A stretch of 64,000 bases of DNA, taken from contig NZ_JRKI01000045.1 in assembly GCF_000935125.1 (NCBI RefSeq), positions 237,058 to 301,057 on the forward strand, in the 5' to 3' direction. Positions 42,561 through 51,912 of the stretch are shown here, one piece after another. A program made the translations under genes and the position numbers. Each line of letters opens with the position of its first letter. Positions within the stretch are counted from its first letter, which is position 1. The notes beneath the pieces are model-generated. The model saw only the letters and a list, made by a program, of their open reading frames with translations. It searched no databases and was not told the origin of the DNA. Origin of the DNA: Streptomyces natalensis ATCC 27448. GTDB lineage: Bacteria; Actinomycetota; Actinomycetes; Streptomycetales; Streptomycetaceae.

Positions 42561-44134
42561 CCGTCGCCGCCGCACCACCTGGGGAGGCTCAGGAGTGGGG
42601 CCCACATCCGGGGAGGGGGCCCGCATCCGGCCCCAGGAGTCACAACCCACCCCCGCCCCGCCCCCGCTCCCCCCTTCGGCCCGGCCACCCCCTCACCGGC
42701 CCGCCCGCTCCGTCCCACCCGCAGCGCCGCCCCCACGGCTGCCACCGACATCGCCGCCGCCACCAACCACCCGGTCCTCAACTCCCCCATCGCCGGTGCC
42801 TGTTGGCCTCCCATGACGGCAATCAGTACGGCCACCCCCAGCGCCGTGCCCCCTTGCCGCGACACCATCAGCACGCCCGATCCGAGGGAGAGTTGGCGGG
42901 CCGGCAGCAGTCCCGCGGCCGCGAACATCACCGGCTGATAGAGCCCGGTGCCAAGGCCCGCGAGTATCAGGCCGGGCAGGAAGCGCGCCGCATACCCGGC
43001 GCCGCCCCCGCTGCCGTCCGCCGCGACCGCCCACCACAGATCGGCGGCCACGAAGGACAGCGCCCCGATCACGCCCGTCAGCCGCTCCCCGAGCGCCGCC
43101 ACGATCCGGCCCGAGAGCGCCGACACCACCAGCACGGTCAGCGGCCACGGGGCCAGCGCGAGCCCGGCCGTACGGACCGAGTAGTGCCAGACCTCGGTGA
43201 ACAGCAGGGTCGCGCCCAGCATCATGGCCGCGTACGCAACGAAGTAGCCGAGCAGGCCGAGCGTGGCGGCGGTGAAGCCGGGCGTACGGAAGAGCCCCGG
43301 GTCGACGACGGGCTCGGCGGCCCGCCGGACATGGCGTACGCCCAGCGCTCCCGCCAGTCCGCCGACGGCAAGGGTGACAAGCGTGGCCGGCGCGCCATAT
43401 CCCCATTCGGGGGCCTGGACGCATGCGGTCACCAGGGCGCCGATGCACAGCAGCACCAGCGCGGTCCCGGGCAGGTCGAGCGCATGCCGTTCACCGCGCG
43501 GGGTGCGGGGCAGCAGCCGGACGCCCGCGGCGACCGCGACCAGCACCACGGGAACGTTGACCAGGAAGACCAGCCGCCAGTCAAAGGCGGCGAGCAGGCC
43601 GCCGAGCACCGGGCCCGAGCTGGCCGCCACGGCGCTGACCGCGGTCCAGGCGCCGACCGCGCTCGCCCGCTCGTGCGGCGGGAAGGCGGGCAGCGCGAGG
43701 GAGAGGGACGTGGGGATCAGGACGGCGGCCGCGATGCCCTGGAGCACCCGGGCCGCGATCAGCAGCGCCAGCGTGGGTGCCGCGCCGCAGGCCGCCGAGG
43801 CGGCGCCGAAGAGCACCATGCCGATCAGGAAGCTGCGCCGCCGGCCGGCCTCGTCGGCGATCCGGCCGGCCGGTACGAGCAGCGCGGCGAGCACCACGGT
43901 GTAGCCGTTCAGCACCCAGGACAGTGCGGAGGCGGGCGCCGGCGCGAAGTCCCGTCCGATCGCCGGGAAGGCGATGGTGACGGCGATCAGATCGAGTACG
44001 GCCAGGAACTGCGCGGCGGAGGCGATGGTGAGAATCAGCCAGCGCCGCGGATCGGGTGCATCGGACGCGCCGCCGCTGGCACCGGCGTCCGCGGACGCAC
44101 CCGTACGGCGGCGTCCGGAAAGAGAAGTGGTCAT
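42491..44134 (-). CDS. MFS drug-efflux transporter, DHA2 (14-helix) type
   Basis: 547 residues. The segment LDLIAVTIAFPAIGRDFAP in helix 1, the motif A stretch GRIADEAGRRRSFLIG and the antiporter motif C region SAVAASSGPVLGGLLAA identify a proton-coupled exporter of the EmrB/QacA group. The last 70 residues are Gly/Pro/Arg-rich and unstructured, encoded partly by the repeat tract. It is divergent from the GlxA-type regulator, the probable controller. Confidence 0.9.
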   Translation of the reverse strand: MTTSLSGRRRTGASADAGASGGASDAPDPRRWLILTIASAAQFLAVLDLIAVTIAFPAIGRDFAPAPASALSWVLNGYTVVLAALLVPAGRIADEAGRRRSFLIGMVLFGAASAACGAAPTLALLIAARVLQGIAAAVLIPTSLSLALPAFPPHERASAVGAWTAVSAVAASSGPVLGGLLAAFDWRLVFLVNVPVVLVAVAAGVRLLPRTPRGERHALDLPGTALVLLCIGALVTACVQAPEWGYGAPATLVTLAVGGLAGALGVRHVRRAAEPVVDPGLFRTPGFTAATLGLLGYFVAYAAMMLGATLLFTEVWHYSVRTAGLALAPWPLTVLVVSALSGRIVAALGERLTGVIGALSFVAADLWWAVAADGSGGGAGYAARFLPGLILAGLGTGLYQPVMFAAAGLLPARQLSLGSGVLMVSRQGGTALGVAVLIAVMGGQQAPAMGELRTGWLVAAAMSVAAVGAALRVGRSGRAGEGVAGPKGGAGAGRGWVVTPGAGCGPPPRMWAPLLSLPRWCGGDGRSVPEKTRRKPGEVPERSLSGP

Positions 44135-44170
44135 GGCGATAAAGCCTGGTCGCCGCGCACCGCCACCACG

Positions 44171-44223
44171 AGTGGCAGTTCTGACAACACCCGCTACATT
44201 GCTGCCACTTGTCCTGGCATACT
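44171..44223. promoter_or_regulatory. Operator between MFS exporter and AraC-type regulator
   Basis: AGTGGCAG (44171-44178) and CTGCCACT (44202-44209) form a perfect 8-bp inverted repeat with 23-bp spacing in the 95-bp divergent region. CATACT at 44218-44223 could be a rightward -10 box ending 6 bp before the regulator's ATG, implying a leaderless transcript. Confidence 0.5.
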
Positions 44224-44229
44224 CGTCGG

Positions 44230-45252
44230 ATGCCCACCCTCGCCGTCGCCGCCACCCACGGCATGCCGTTCTTCGAACTCGCCATCCCCTGCCACATCTT
44301 CGGCACGGACCGCATGGACACTCCCCCGGACTGGTACGACCTGCGGGTCTGTGCGATCGGCACGGACGGCGAGGCGCCCCGCGCGCAGTCGTGGTTCACC
44401 ACCCACACCCCGTACGGTGTCGAGGAGTTGATCGATGCCGATACCGTTCTCGTACCGGCATCCTCCGATGTGCACGGCGATCCGCCGGACGTCCTCGTGG
44501 CGGCGCTGCGCGAGGCCCACCGGCGCGGGGCGCGGCTGGTGTCCCTCTGCTCGGGCGCCTTCACCCTGGCTGCGACCGGACTGCTCGACGGCCGGACGGC
44601 GGCCACGCACTGGATGTACGCCGATCTGCTCGCCGAGCGCTATCCGGCGGTCACCGTGGACCCGGCGGTCCTGTACGTCGATCACGGCGATGTGCTCACC
44701 GGTGCGGGCGCCACCGCCTCCATCGATGTCTGTCTGCACCTGATACGCAAGGACTTCGGCACCGAGATCGCCAACTCCCGCGCCCGCCAGCTGGTCGCGC
44801 CCGCGCACCGGCCCGGCGGCCAGGCCCAGTACATCGAGACGCCGCTGCCCGAGCGCCGCGACGACTCCCTCGCTCCGCTGCTGCACTGGGCCGCCGAACG
44901 GCTGCGGCAGCCGCTCACCGTCGCCGACCTCGCCCGTCAGGCGAACACCAGCCCGCGCACCCTGGTCCGCCGCTTCCACGCGGCCACGGGCACCACCCCG
45001 ATGCAGTGGTTGCAGGTCCAGCGCATCGCCCGCGCCCGCGAGTTGCTGGAGGGCAGCGATCTCGCGGTGGAGCGGGTGGCGGAGATCAGCGGCCTGGGGA
45101 CCGCCGCAAATCTCCGCCGGCACTTCACCCGCGCGATGGGCGTACCACCGGTGGACTACCGCCGGTCCTACCGGGCCGACGGGACGGGCCGGACAGGCAC
45201 GGGCCGGACAGGTGGGACAGGCTCCGCAGAGCCCGCGGGCCCTGCGGCGTAA
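44230..45252 (+). CDS. GlxA-type AraC-family transcriptional regulator
   Basis: 340 residues from the ATG at 44230. The N-terminal DJ-1/PfpI-like amidotransferase fold (PTLAVAATHGMPFFE, then RLVSLCSGAFTLAATGLLDGR with the nucleophile-elbow Cys) is followed by a C-terminal AraC pair of helix-turn-helices (LARQANTSPRTLVRRFHAATG and VAEISGLGTAANLRRHF). Members are common in Streptomyces and usually regulate adjacent transport or catabolic genes. It faces the MFS exporter across a palindromic 95-bp region. Confidence 0.9.
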   Translation: MPTLAVAATHGMPFFELAIPCHIFGTDRMDTPPDWYDLRVCAIGTDGEAPRAQSWFTTHTPYGVEELIDADTVLVPASSDVHGDPPDVLVAALREAHRRGARLVSLCSGAFTLAATGLLDGRTAATHWMYADLLAERYPAVTVDPAVLYVDHGDVLTGAGATASIDVCLHLIRKDFGTEIANSRARQLVAPAHRPGGQAQYIETPLPERRDDSLAPLLHWAAERLRQPLTVADLARQANTSPRTLVRRFHAATGTTPMQWLQVQRIARARELLEGSDLAVERVAEISGLGTAANLRRHFTRAMGVPPVDYRRSYRADGTGRTGTGRTGGTGSAEPAGPAA

Positions 45253-45281
45253 GGGGCCACCCCGCTGCCCCGGCCGGCTCG

Positions 45282-48209
45282 CTACAGGCGCGGGTCCACC
45301 GGCTCGGACTCCAGGGCGAGGACCGCGAAGACCGCCTCGTGGACGCGCCACAGCGGTTCGCCGTCGGCCAGCCGGTCGAGGGCCTCCAGGCCGAGCGCGT
45401 ACTCGCGCAGCGCGAGGGAACGCTTGTGGCCCAGGTGGCGGACGCGCAGCCGCCGCAGGTTCTCCGGGCGGGTGTACTCGGGTCCGTAGATGATCCGCAG
45501 GTACTCGCGGCCCCGGCACTTGATGCCCGGCTGTATGAGCCGGCCGTCCTTGCCGCGTACCAGCGCGTGCAGCGGCTTGACCACCATGCCCTCACCTCCC
45601 TCCCCGGTGAGGTCCAGCCACCAGGCGATACCTGCCGCGATCGACGCCTCGTCCTCGGTGTCGACGACGAGCCGCCGGGTCGGCGCGAGCAGCCTCGTAC
45701 GGCCGCCGCCCGGGACCGCGGCCGGCGCCGACAGCGCGTCCTGCGGCTCTGCCCCGGCCTCCGCCTCCGGCCCTGCCCCCGACTCCGGCGCGGCCTCTGC
45801 CTCGGCTGCGATGAGCCGGTCGATCATGGCGAGTTGCTCGGTGTGCGGCAGCCCGGCCAGGCTGCGTCCCTGTACGGCAAGGATCTGGAACGGGGCGAGC
45901 CGGATGCCCGCCAGCTGATCGGTGCCGGCGGGCCGTTCCGCGCCGACGCGCCAGCAGTAGCGCCGGTATGCCTCCGTGAACGCGGCGGCGTCCGACGCCC
46001 GCTCCCGCTGCCGGCCGAGCAGCTGCGTCACCTCGACACCGCGGGCGGCGGCCGCCTCCAGCGCCCCGAGCGCCCCGGGGAACACCGCCCCCGACGCCGC
46101 ACCGACGGCCGCGTACTGCCTGCGCAGCAGACCGGTCGCCTTGAGGGACCACGGCATCAACTCGGCGTCCAGCAGCAGCCAGTCGGTCTCCAGCTCCGCC
46201 CACAGCCCGGCCCGCTCGGCGCTCTCCCGGACCCTGTGCAGAATCCGCTCGGTCGTCGCCGGGTCGTCGAAGAAGGGCCGTCCCGTACGGGTGTAGAGCG
46301 CGCCCGATACGCCACCGGGCACCCCGAAGCGTTCCCGGGCCACGCTCTCGTCGCGGCAGACCAGGACCACCGCGCGGGAGCCCATGTGCTTCTCCTCGCA
46401 CACCACCTCGCGCACCCCGTCCGCCCGGTAGGCGGCGAACGCCTCGGCCGGATGCTCCAAGAAGCCTTCCTCATCGGCGGCTCCACCGGCGGTTTCGCCA
46501 CCGGTCCCGGCCCGGGAGGTCGCGCAGGGCGCCATCGTCGGCGGCAGGTACGGCAGCAGCCGGGGGTCGATCGCGAAGCGGCTCATGACCTCCAGCGCGG
46601 CCGCGGCGTTCTCCTCCCTGACCGCGAGCCGGCCCATGTGGCGGGTTTCGACGATGCGCCGTCCGGCCACATCGCCCAGGTCCAGCGGACGGCCGTCCGC
46701 ACCCCCGGGCGCTGTCGCGGCCAGCGGTTTGGCGGGCTCGTACCAGACCTTCTCCGCCGGGACGTCCACCAGCTCGCGCTCGGGCCAGCGCAGCGCGGTC
46801 ATGGTGCCGCCGAAGACACAGCCGGTGTCGAGGCAGATGGTGTTGTTGAGCCAGTTGGCACGCGGGGTGGGCGTGTGACCGTAGACGACGGCGGCGCGGC
46901 CGCGGTACTCCTCGGCCCAGGGGTAGCGCACCGGCAGACCGAACTCGTCGGTCTCGCCGGTCGTGTCACCGTAGAGCGCGAACGACCGCACCCGGCCCGA
47001 TGTCCGGCCGTGGTATTTCTCCGGCAGCCCGGCGTGGCACACCACCAGCCCGCCGCCGTCCAGGACGTAGTGGCTGACCAGGCCGTGGAGGAACGCCGCG
47101 ACCTCGGCGCGGAAGGCGTCGTCCTCCGTCTCCAGCTGCTCGATGGTCTCGGCGAGACCGTGGGTGTGCTGGACGTTGCGTCCCTTGAGGTAACGGCCGA
47201 GCTTGTTCTCGTGGTTGCCGGGCACGCACAGGGCGTGTCCGGCCTTGACCATGCCCATCACCAGACGCAGCACTCCGGGACTGTCCGGCCCCCGGTCGAC
47301 GAGGTCGCCGACGAAGACGGCCGTACGGCCCTGCGGATGCACGGCGTCGACCGGCCGGCCGAGGGCGTCGCGCTCCAGGGCGTAGCCCAGCCGGCCGAGC
47401 AGGGTCTCCAGCTCGGAGCGGCAGCCGTGGATGTCGCCGATGATGTCGAACGGTCCGGTGAGATGGCGCAGGTCGTTGAACCGCCGCTCGGTGACGATCT
47501 CGGCGGCGTCGATCTCCTCCGGGCCGCGCAGGAGATGCACCTTGCGGAAGCCCTCGCGCTCCAAATGGCGCAGGGACCGGCGCAGTTCGCGCTGGTGGCG
47601 CTGGATGACCCGGCGGGGCAGCCCGGCCCGGTCGGCGCGCGCCGCATTGCGGGCGGCGCAGATCTGCTCGGGTACGTCGAGCACGATCGCCACCGGCAGG
47701 ACGTCGTGCTCGCGGGCCAGCCGTACGAGCTGGGCCCGGGCCTCGGACTGCACATTGGTGGCGTCGATGACGGTCAGCCGACCGGCCGCCAGCCGCTTGC
47801 CCGCGATGTAGTGCAGCACATCGAACGCATCGCTGCTGGCGCTCTGATCGTTCTCGTCGTCGCTGACCAGCCCGCGGCAGAAGTCGGACGAGAGGACCTC
47901 GGTGGGCCGGAAATGCCGTGCGGCGAAGGTGGATTTGCCCGATCCGGTGGCGCCGATCAGCACCACGAGCGACAGATCGGGCACCGCGAGCGTACGAGCC
48001 GCCCGCTCGGACCGTACCTGAGGCCGCGCCTCGCCCCCCTGCGCACGCCCGCTCCCCTGCTGGTCGTTGCGCCGACCCTCGTCCGGAGGCTGCTTCACGT
48101 TGCCGTCCTTGATGTGGTGGTTGTCCTCGTGCCCGTTCCGGTCCTCGTACTCGTGCTCCTGCCCGTGCCCGTTCTGGTGCTCGTGCCCGGTACGGTCGTC
48201 GTCCGTCAT
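45282..48209 (-). CDS. pnkp: Polynucleotide kinase-phosphatase (RNA repair ligase module), Pnkp
   Basis: 975 residues with the three modules of bacterial Pnkp: 5'-kinase with P-loop GATGSGKST (86-94), metallophosphatase with GDIHG (258-262), GDLVDRG (301-307) and GNHE (331-334), and ligase-type adenylyltransferase with Lys607 in CEEKHMGSR. With Hen1 it heals and seals RNA cut by ribotoxins. The ATG at 48209 overlaps the hen1 stop (ATGA), coupling the two. Unusually, the first 70 residues are a His/Glu/Gly/Asn-rich extension (GHEHQNGHGQEHEYED) absent from the family core. At about 870 residues without insertions the core is normal; extra Ala/Glu-rich linkers account for the rest. Confidence 0.94.
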   Translation of the reverse strand: MTDDDRTGHEHQNGHGQEHEYEDRNGHEDNHHIKDGNVKQPPDEGRRNDQQGSGRAQGGEARPQVRSERAARTLAVPDLSLVVLIGATGSGKSTFAARHFRPTEVLSSDFCRGLVSDDENDQSASSDAFDVLHYIAGKRLAAGRLTVIDATNVQSEARAQLVRLAREHDVLPVAIVLDVPEQICAARNAARADRAGLPRRVIQRHQRELRRSLRHLEREGFRKVHLLRGPEEIDAAEIVTERRFNDLRHLTGPFDIIGDIHGCRSELETLLGRLGYALERDALGRPVDAVHPQGRTAVFVGDLVDRGPDSPGVLRLVMGMVKAGHALCVPGNHENKLGRYLKGRNVQHTHGLAETIEQLETEDDAFRAEVAAFLHGLVSHYVLDGGGLVVCHAGLPEKYHGRTSGRVRSFALYGDTTGETDEFGLPVRYPWAEEYRGRAAVVYGHTPTPRANWLNNTICLDTGCVFGGTMTALRWPERELVDVPAEKVWYEPAKPLAATAPGGADGRPLDLGDVAGRRIVETRHMGRLAVREENAAAALEVMSRFAIDPRLLPYLPPTMAPCATSRAGTGGETAGGAADEEGFLEHPAEAFAAYRADGVREVVCEEKHMGSRAVVLVCRDESVARERFGVPGGVSGALYTRTGRPFFDDPATTERILHRVRESAERAGLWAELETDWLLLDAELMPWSLKATGLLRRQYAAVGAASGAVFPGALGALEAAAARGVEVTQLLGRQRERASDAAAFTEAYRRYCWRVGAERPAGTDQLAGIRLAPFQILAVQGRSLAGLPHTEQLAMIDRLIAAEAEAAPESGAGPEAEAGAEPQDALSAPAAVPGGGRTRLLAPTRRLVVDTEDEASIAAGIAWWLDLTGEGGEGMVVKPLHALVRGKDGRLIQPGIKCRGREYLRIIYGPEYTRPENLRRLRVRHLGHKRSLALREYALGLEALDRLADGEPLWRVHEAVFAVLALESEPVDPRL

Positions 48210-49750
48210 GCCGCGGCCTCCTTTCCCCTCATCGCACCGCTGCCACTGTCACTGCCGTTGCTGTTGCTGTTGCTGCTACCCCTGTCCTCCTTGCTGCCGG
48301 CACTGCCGTTGTCACCCTCCAGGCGGAAGTGCGCCAGCTGGGTCGGCGGCCCGACCTCGGGGTCCTCGGGGCCCACCGGGGCGAAGGCCACCGCGTAGCC
48401 GTGCCGTGCGCCGACCTCCCGCGCCCATGTCCGGAATTCCTCCCGGGTCCACTCGAAGCGATGGTCCGCATGGCGCACCTGGCCGGCCGGCAGGGACTTC
48501 CACCGCACGTTGTACTCGACGTTCGGTGTGGTCACCACGACCGAGCGCGGCCGGGCCGCCCCGAACACCGCGTACTCCAGCGCCGGCAGCCGCGCCGGAT
48601 CGACATGCTCGACGACCTCGCTCAGCACCGCCGCGTCATAGCCCTTGAGCCGGCTGTCGGTGTACGCCAGCGACCCCTGGACGAGCCGTACGCGCGCCGA
48701 CTGCCGTTCGGACATCCGCTCCAGCCGCAGCCGACGCCGCGCCTCGTGCAGCGCCCGCATGGACACATCCACTCCGACGATCTCGGTGAACTGCCGGTCC
48801 TTGAGCAGCGCACCGACCAATTGCCCCTGTCCGCAGCCCAGATCAAGCACCCGCGCCGCCTTGGCCGCGCGCAGCTCCGCCAGGATCGCCTCCCGCCGCT
48901 GTACGGCGAGCGGTACCGGTTTCTCCTCGGTGTCCACCTCCTCGTCCACCGCGTTGTCGATGTCCTCGGCGTCCGTGTCGTCCGACTCGGCCAGCCGCTC
49001 CAGCTCCAGTCGTTCCATGGCCCGGCGCGTCAGTGCCGCGCGCCGCGCCAGATAGCGGCCGACGATCACCCGCTGCTGAGGGTGGTCCTCCAGCCAGCCC
49101 TCGCCGGCCCGCAGCAGCTTGTCGACCTCATCGGGCGCTATCCAGTAGTGCTTGGCGTCGTCCAGCACCGGCAGCAGCACATACAGCTGCCGCAGCGCCT
49201 CGGCGAGCCGGCACTCCCCCTCCAGCACCAGCCGTACGTAACGCGAATCGCCCCACTCCGGGAACGTCGCATCCAGCGGCACCGGCTCGGCCTCCACCGT
49301 CCAGCCCAGCGGCTCGAACAGCTTCTGCACGAGCTCCGCGCCGCCCCGCGCGGGCAGCACCGGCACCTCGATCCGCAGCGGCATCGGCTGTCCTGGCAGC
49401 TCCGGACGCGCAGTGCACTGCCCCTTCATCGCGCTGGCGAAGACGGTGCGCAGCGCCACGGCCAGCAGCGAGGACGCCGCGTACGGACGGTCGTTGACGT
49501 ACTGCCCGAGTGCCGAATCCGGAGTGCCACCACGGCCCTTGCCCTGCCCGCGACGGACCAGGGCGACCGGATCGACCTCCAGCAGCAGCGCCGCCGTGCA
49601 CCGTTGCGCGTCGGCCTCCGGGTAGAGGACATACGCGGTTCCGTACGCCGTCGAGAACTGCTGGGCGTTGTCGGGATGCTTGTGCAGCAGGTATCCGAGA
49701 TCGGTCGCGGGACGGTCGGCACTGCCGGTGGTGGTTATCGTCAGGAACAC
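48206..49750 (-). CDS. hen1: Hen1 3'-terminal RNA ribose 2'-O-methyltransferase
   Basis: 514 residues. The N-terminal half (FLTITTTGSADRPATDLGYLLHKHP) is the bacterial Hen1 domain that activates Pnkp's ligase. The C-terminal methyltransferase shows VLDLGCGQGQ (302-310) and the metal site Glu378, Glu381, His382 and His430 (SEVVEHVDP and RHADHRFEW). It methylates the 2'-hydroxyl at the break so the repaired RNA resists recutting. The GTG at 49750 is chosen because the family N-terminus begins there. The tail is a Ser/Asn/Gly repeat. It is the first gene of the coupled hen1-pnkp operon. Confidence 0.94.
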   Translation of the reverse strand: MFLTITTTGSADRPATDLGYLLHKHPDNAQQFSTAYGTAYVLYPEADAQRCTAALLLEVDPVALVRRGQGKGRGGTPDSALGQYVNDRPYAASSLLAVALRTVFASAMKGQCTARPELPGQPMPLRIEVPVLPARGGAELVQKLFEPLGWTVEAEPVPLDATFPEWGDSRYVRLVLEGECRLAEALRQLYVLLPVLDDAKHYWIAPDEVDKLLRAGEGWLEDHPQQRVIVGRYLARRAALTRRAMERLELERLAESDDTDAEDIDNAVDEEVDTEEKPVPLAVQRREAILAELRAAKAARVLDLGCGQGQLVGALLKDRQFTEIVGVDVSMRALHEARRRLRLERMSERQSARVRLVQGSLAYTDSRLKGYDAAVLSEVVEHVDPARLPALEYAVFGAARPRSVVVTTPNVEYNVRWKSLPAGQVRHADHRFEWTREEFRTWAREVGARHGYAVAFAPVGPEDPEVGPPTQLAHFRLEGDNGSAGSKEDRGSSNSNSNGSDSGSGAMRGKEAAA

Positions 49751-49833
49751 GCGATTGAGTATCGCGTCCCGCGCTCCGCTGCCCCACCGGTTTTCCGGTG
49801 GCGTCCGCCCCCGGGAACGCCCGGAGGCCGTTC

Positions 49834-50757
49834 TCAGCCCAGCTGCGACTGCACCTGCGAGGAGATCAGCTCCAGGTGATCCAGGTCGTCGAGGTCCAGG
49901 ATCTGCAGATAGACCCGCGATGTGCCGAGCGCGGCGTACCGTCCGATCTTGTCGACGACCTCGGCGGGCGAGCCCGCGAGGCCGTTGGCCTTCAGTTCCT
50001 CCACCTCCCGTCCGATGGCCGCGGCACGTCGCGCCACCTCGGCATCGTCCTTGCCGACACACGCGACAAGGGCATTGGAATACACCAGGTCATCGCCCTT
50101 GCGCCCGGCGGCTTCGGCGGCCGCCCGCACCCGTCCGAACTGGCGCTCACTGTCCTCGATCGAGGCGAAGGGGATGTTGAACTCGTCGGCGTACTGCGCC
50201 GCCAGCCGCGGGGTACGCCTCGCACCGTGTCCGCCGATCAGCACCGGTACCTTGCGCTGGGCGGGCTTGGGCAGCGCGGGCGACTTCGCCAGCTGGTAGT
50301 GCCTGCCGTTGTAGGAGAACTCCTTTCCTTCCTCGGTGGCCCACAGGCCGGTGATGATCGCCAACTGCTCTTCCAGGCGCGCGAACTTCTCCTTGGGGAA
50401 CGGAATGCCGTACGCCCTGTGCTCTTCCTCGAACCACCCTGCACCGAGGCCGAGCTCGACCCGGCCGCCGGACATCTGGTCGACCTGCGCCACCTGGATG
50501 GCCAGCACCCCCGGGAAGCGGAAGGTGCCCGCCGTCATCAGTGTGCCGAGGCGGATGCGCCGGGTCTCACGGGCCAGGCCGGCCAGGGTGATCCAGGCGT
50601 CCGTCGGGCCGGGCAGCCCGTCGGTGCTGCCCATCCGCAGGTAGTGATCCGACCGGAAGAATGCGTCGAATCCGAGGTCTTCGGTGGCTTTGGCGACGGC
50701 AAGAAGGGTGTCGTAGGAAGCCCCCTGCTGGGGCTCTGTGAAGATTCGTAGGTCCAT
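49834..50757 (-). CDS. LLM-class F420-dependent-type oxidoreductase
   Basis: 307 residues with the luciferase-like TIM barrel: DLGFDAFFRSDHYLRM, IRLGTLMTAGTFRFPGVLA, GRVELGLGAGWFEEEH and VPVLIGGHGARRTPRLAA. The last two are typical of the coenzyme F420-using branch common in actinomycetes. The ATG at 50757 has GGAGG upstream; the extra 18 codons before it lack a site. Substrate unknown. It precedes hen1 by 84 bp and may or may not share its transcript. Confidence 0.9.
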   Translation of the reverse strand: MDLRIFTEPQQGASYDTLLAVAKATEDLGFDAFFRSDHYLRMGSTDGLPGPTDAWITLAGLARETRRIRLGTLMTAGTFRFPGVLAIQVAQVDQMSGGRVELGLGAGWFEEEHRAYGIPFPKEKFARLEEQLAIITGLWATEEGKEFSYNGRHYQLAKSPALPKPAQRKVPVLIGGHGARRTPRLAAQYADEFNIPFASIEDSERQFGRVRAAAEAAGRKGDDLVYSNALVACVGKDDAEVARRAAAIGREVEELKANGLAGSPAEVVDKIGRYAALGTSRVYLQILDLDDLDHLELISSQVQSQLG

Positions 50758-50997
50758 ACCTCCATCCTGCACACTCGACGGCGGGCCAACCGTCCGGGCG
50801 GTTCGATGCACCAGGTCGGGTCACCTGCGGCCGCCATGGGCCGCGGGCTGCGGTGATGCCGGTGCTGGGGTGGGCGTGATGGCTGGGCGGTGGCCGTGGC
50901 GGCTGCGGTGACGGGGAGGCGGGCGGGGCCGCCCGGGGCGCGGTGGCAGAGGTCAGATCAGGGCAGGCCAGATCAGGTCGGGCACTCCCGTCCTAGG

Positions 50998-51453
50998 TCA
51001 GGCGAGATTCCGTTCCCGTGCCTCCAGCTTCTCCAATATCCCGGACACGTGATCCCTCGACTCATCGGCCGTGTCCATGGCCTCGACGCAAGTCCAGTAC
51101 ATCCCCTCCTCATCGGCCGAACACACCACACCCACCAGTGCCTCGCAGACCTCTTGCAGCAGCCGGGCCAGGCCGGTCAATGCGGTTTTGACATCGCGTA
51201 CTTCGGTCAGCTGCGCCGCACGCAGCCCGCCGACGGTCGGCGCTTGGAAGAGCAGTCCCCCGCTGAACCGCCCGCCCGCATCGCCCAGCCCCCGGGCTCT
51301 GGAGCGCACCTCGTACGGCCCCACTATCGCGAGATGGCTGCCTATCGCTTCCGCCAAGGCTTGCGCCTGCCACGCCTCGACCACCACGTCCTGAACCGTG
51401 CTCGCCTGCGCCAGACCGCGCCGGCTGGCCGCGATGATCCGCACCGCATCCAT
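50998..51453 (-). CDS. Conserved Streptomyces protein of unknown function
   Basis: 151 residues, helical, beginning MDAVRIIAASRRGLAQ. No enzymatic or DNA-binding motif is visible. It looks like a lineage-specific single-domain protein (it recalls the DUF6099 group, but I am not certain). Transcribed alone. The purine-rich tract upstream at 51752-51860 is about 300 bp from its start. Confidence 0.7.
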   Translation of the reverse strand: MDAVRIIAASRRGLAQASTVQDVVVEAWQAQALAEAIGSHLAIVGPYEVRSRARGLGDAGGRFSGGLLFQAPTVGGLRAAQLTEVRDVKTALTGLARLLQEVCEALVGVVCSADEEGMYWTCVEAMDTADESRDHVSGILEKLEARERNLA

Positions 51454-51751
51454 CCGCGCCCCCTCCCTTCCTCATCCCTCGCCTTCGCCCCGCACTCCTT
51501 CCACTACCCAGAGTGAAGGCGAACACCCAAAAACGCCAGAGGATTTCGCAATTCTGTGGACAAGCAAGGCGCTGTGGAAAGATCCATGACTCCATAGAGT
51601 GATGAACGGTACGCCGGTCCGCGTCCGTCACCCACGGGTGCCACCCTGCTACCGCCAACAACATTGCCACCACAGGGCACTTGAAAGTTCGACGACACTC
51701 CTGCCACCCCGGACAACGTCAAACTCGTTGACGGCGTTCCGGCACTCGACG

Positions 51752-51912
51752 GTGAGAGAGGGACGGGAGGGAGAGAAGAAAGGAGAGGGAGGAGAGAGGC
51801 GGGAGGGAGAGAAGACAACGAGGGAGGGGAGGGTGAAGGGAGAGGAAGGGACGGGGGAGTCACCCCCTTACTCCCTTACTCCCCTTCTCCTCCCCGCCCC
51901 TCACTCCCCCGC
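51752..51912. repeat. Polypurine tract followed by polypyrimidine tract
   Basis: 51752-51859 is about 108 nt of G and A with only seven pyrimidines by my count. 51861-51912 is nearly all C and T and forms the 3' end of the MazG-like gene. The switch at GGGGGAGTCACCCCC can form a small hairpin. Mirror-like G/A runs of this length can form triplex or quadruplex structures. The whole gap 51454-51875 holds no gene that I can support. Confidence 0.6.

Noticed and set aside
41720..44431. A 903-codon rightward open frame
   Set aside because: Arg/Gly/Ser-rich shadow of arginine deiminase and the MFS gene without motifs or a ribosome site.
43974..48398. A 1474-codon rightward open frame
   Set aside because: It is antisense to the MFS, Pnkp and GlxA-region genes, contains no recognisable domain, and results from high GC content; the leftward genes carry clear motifs.
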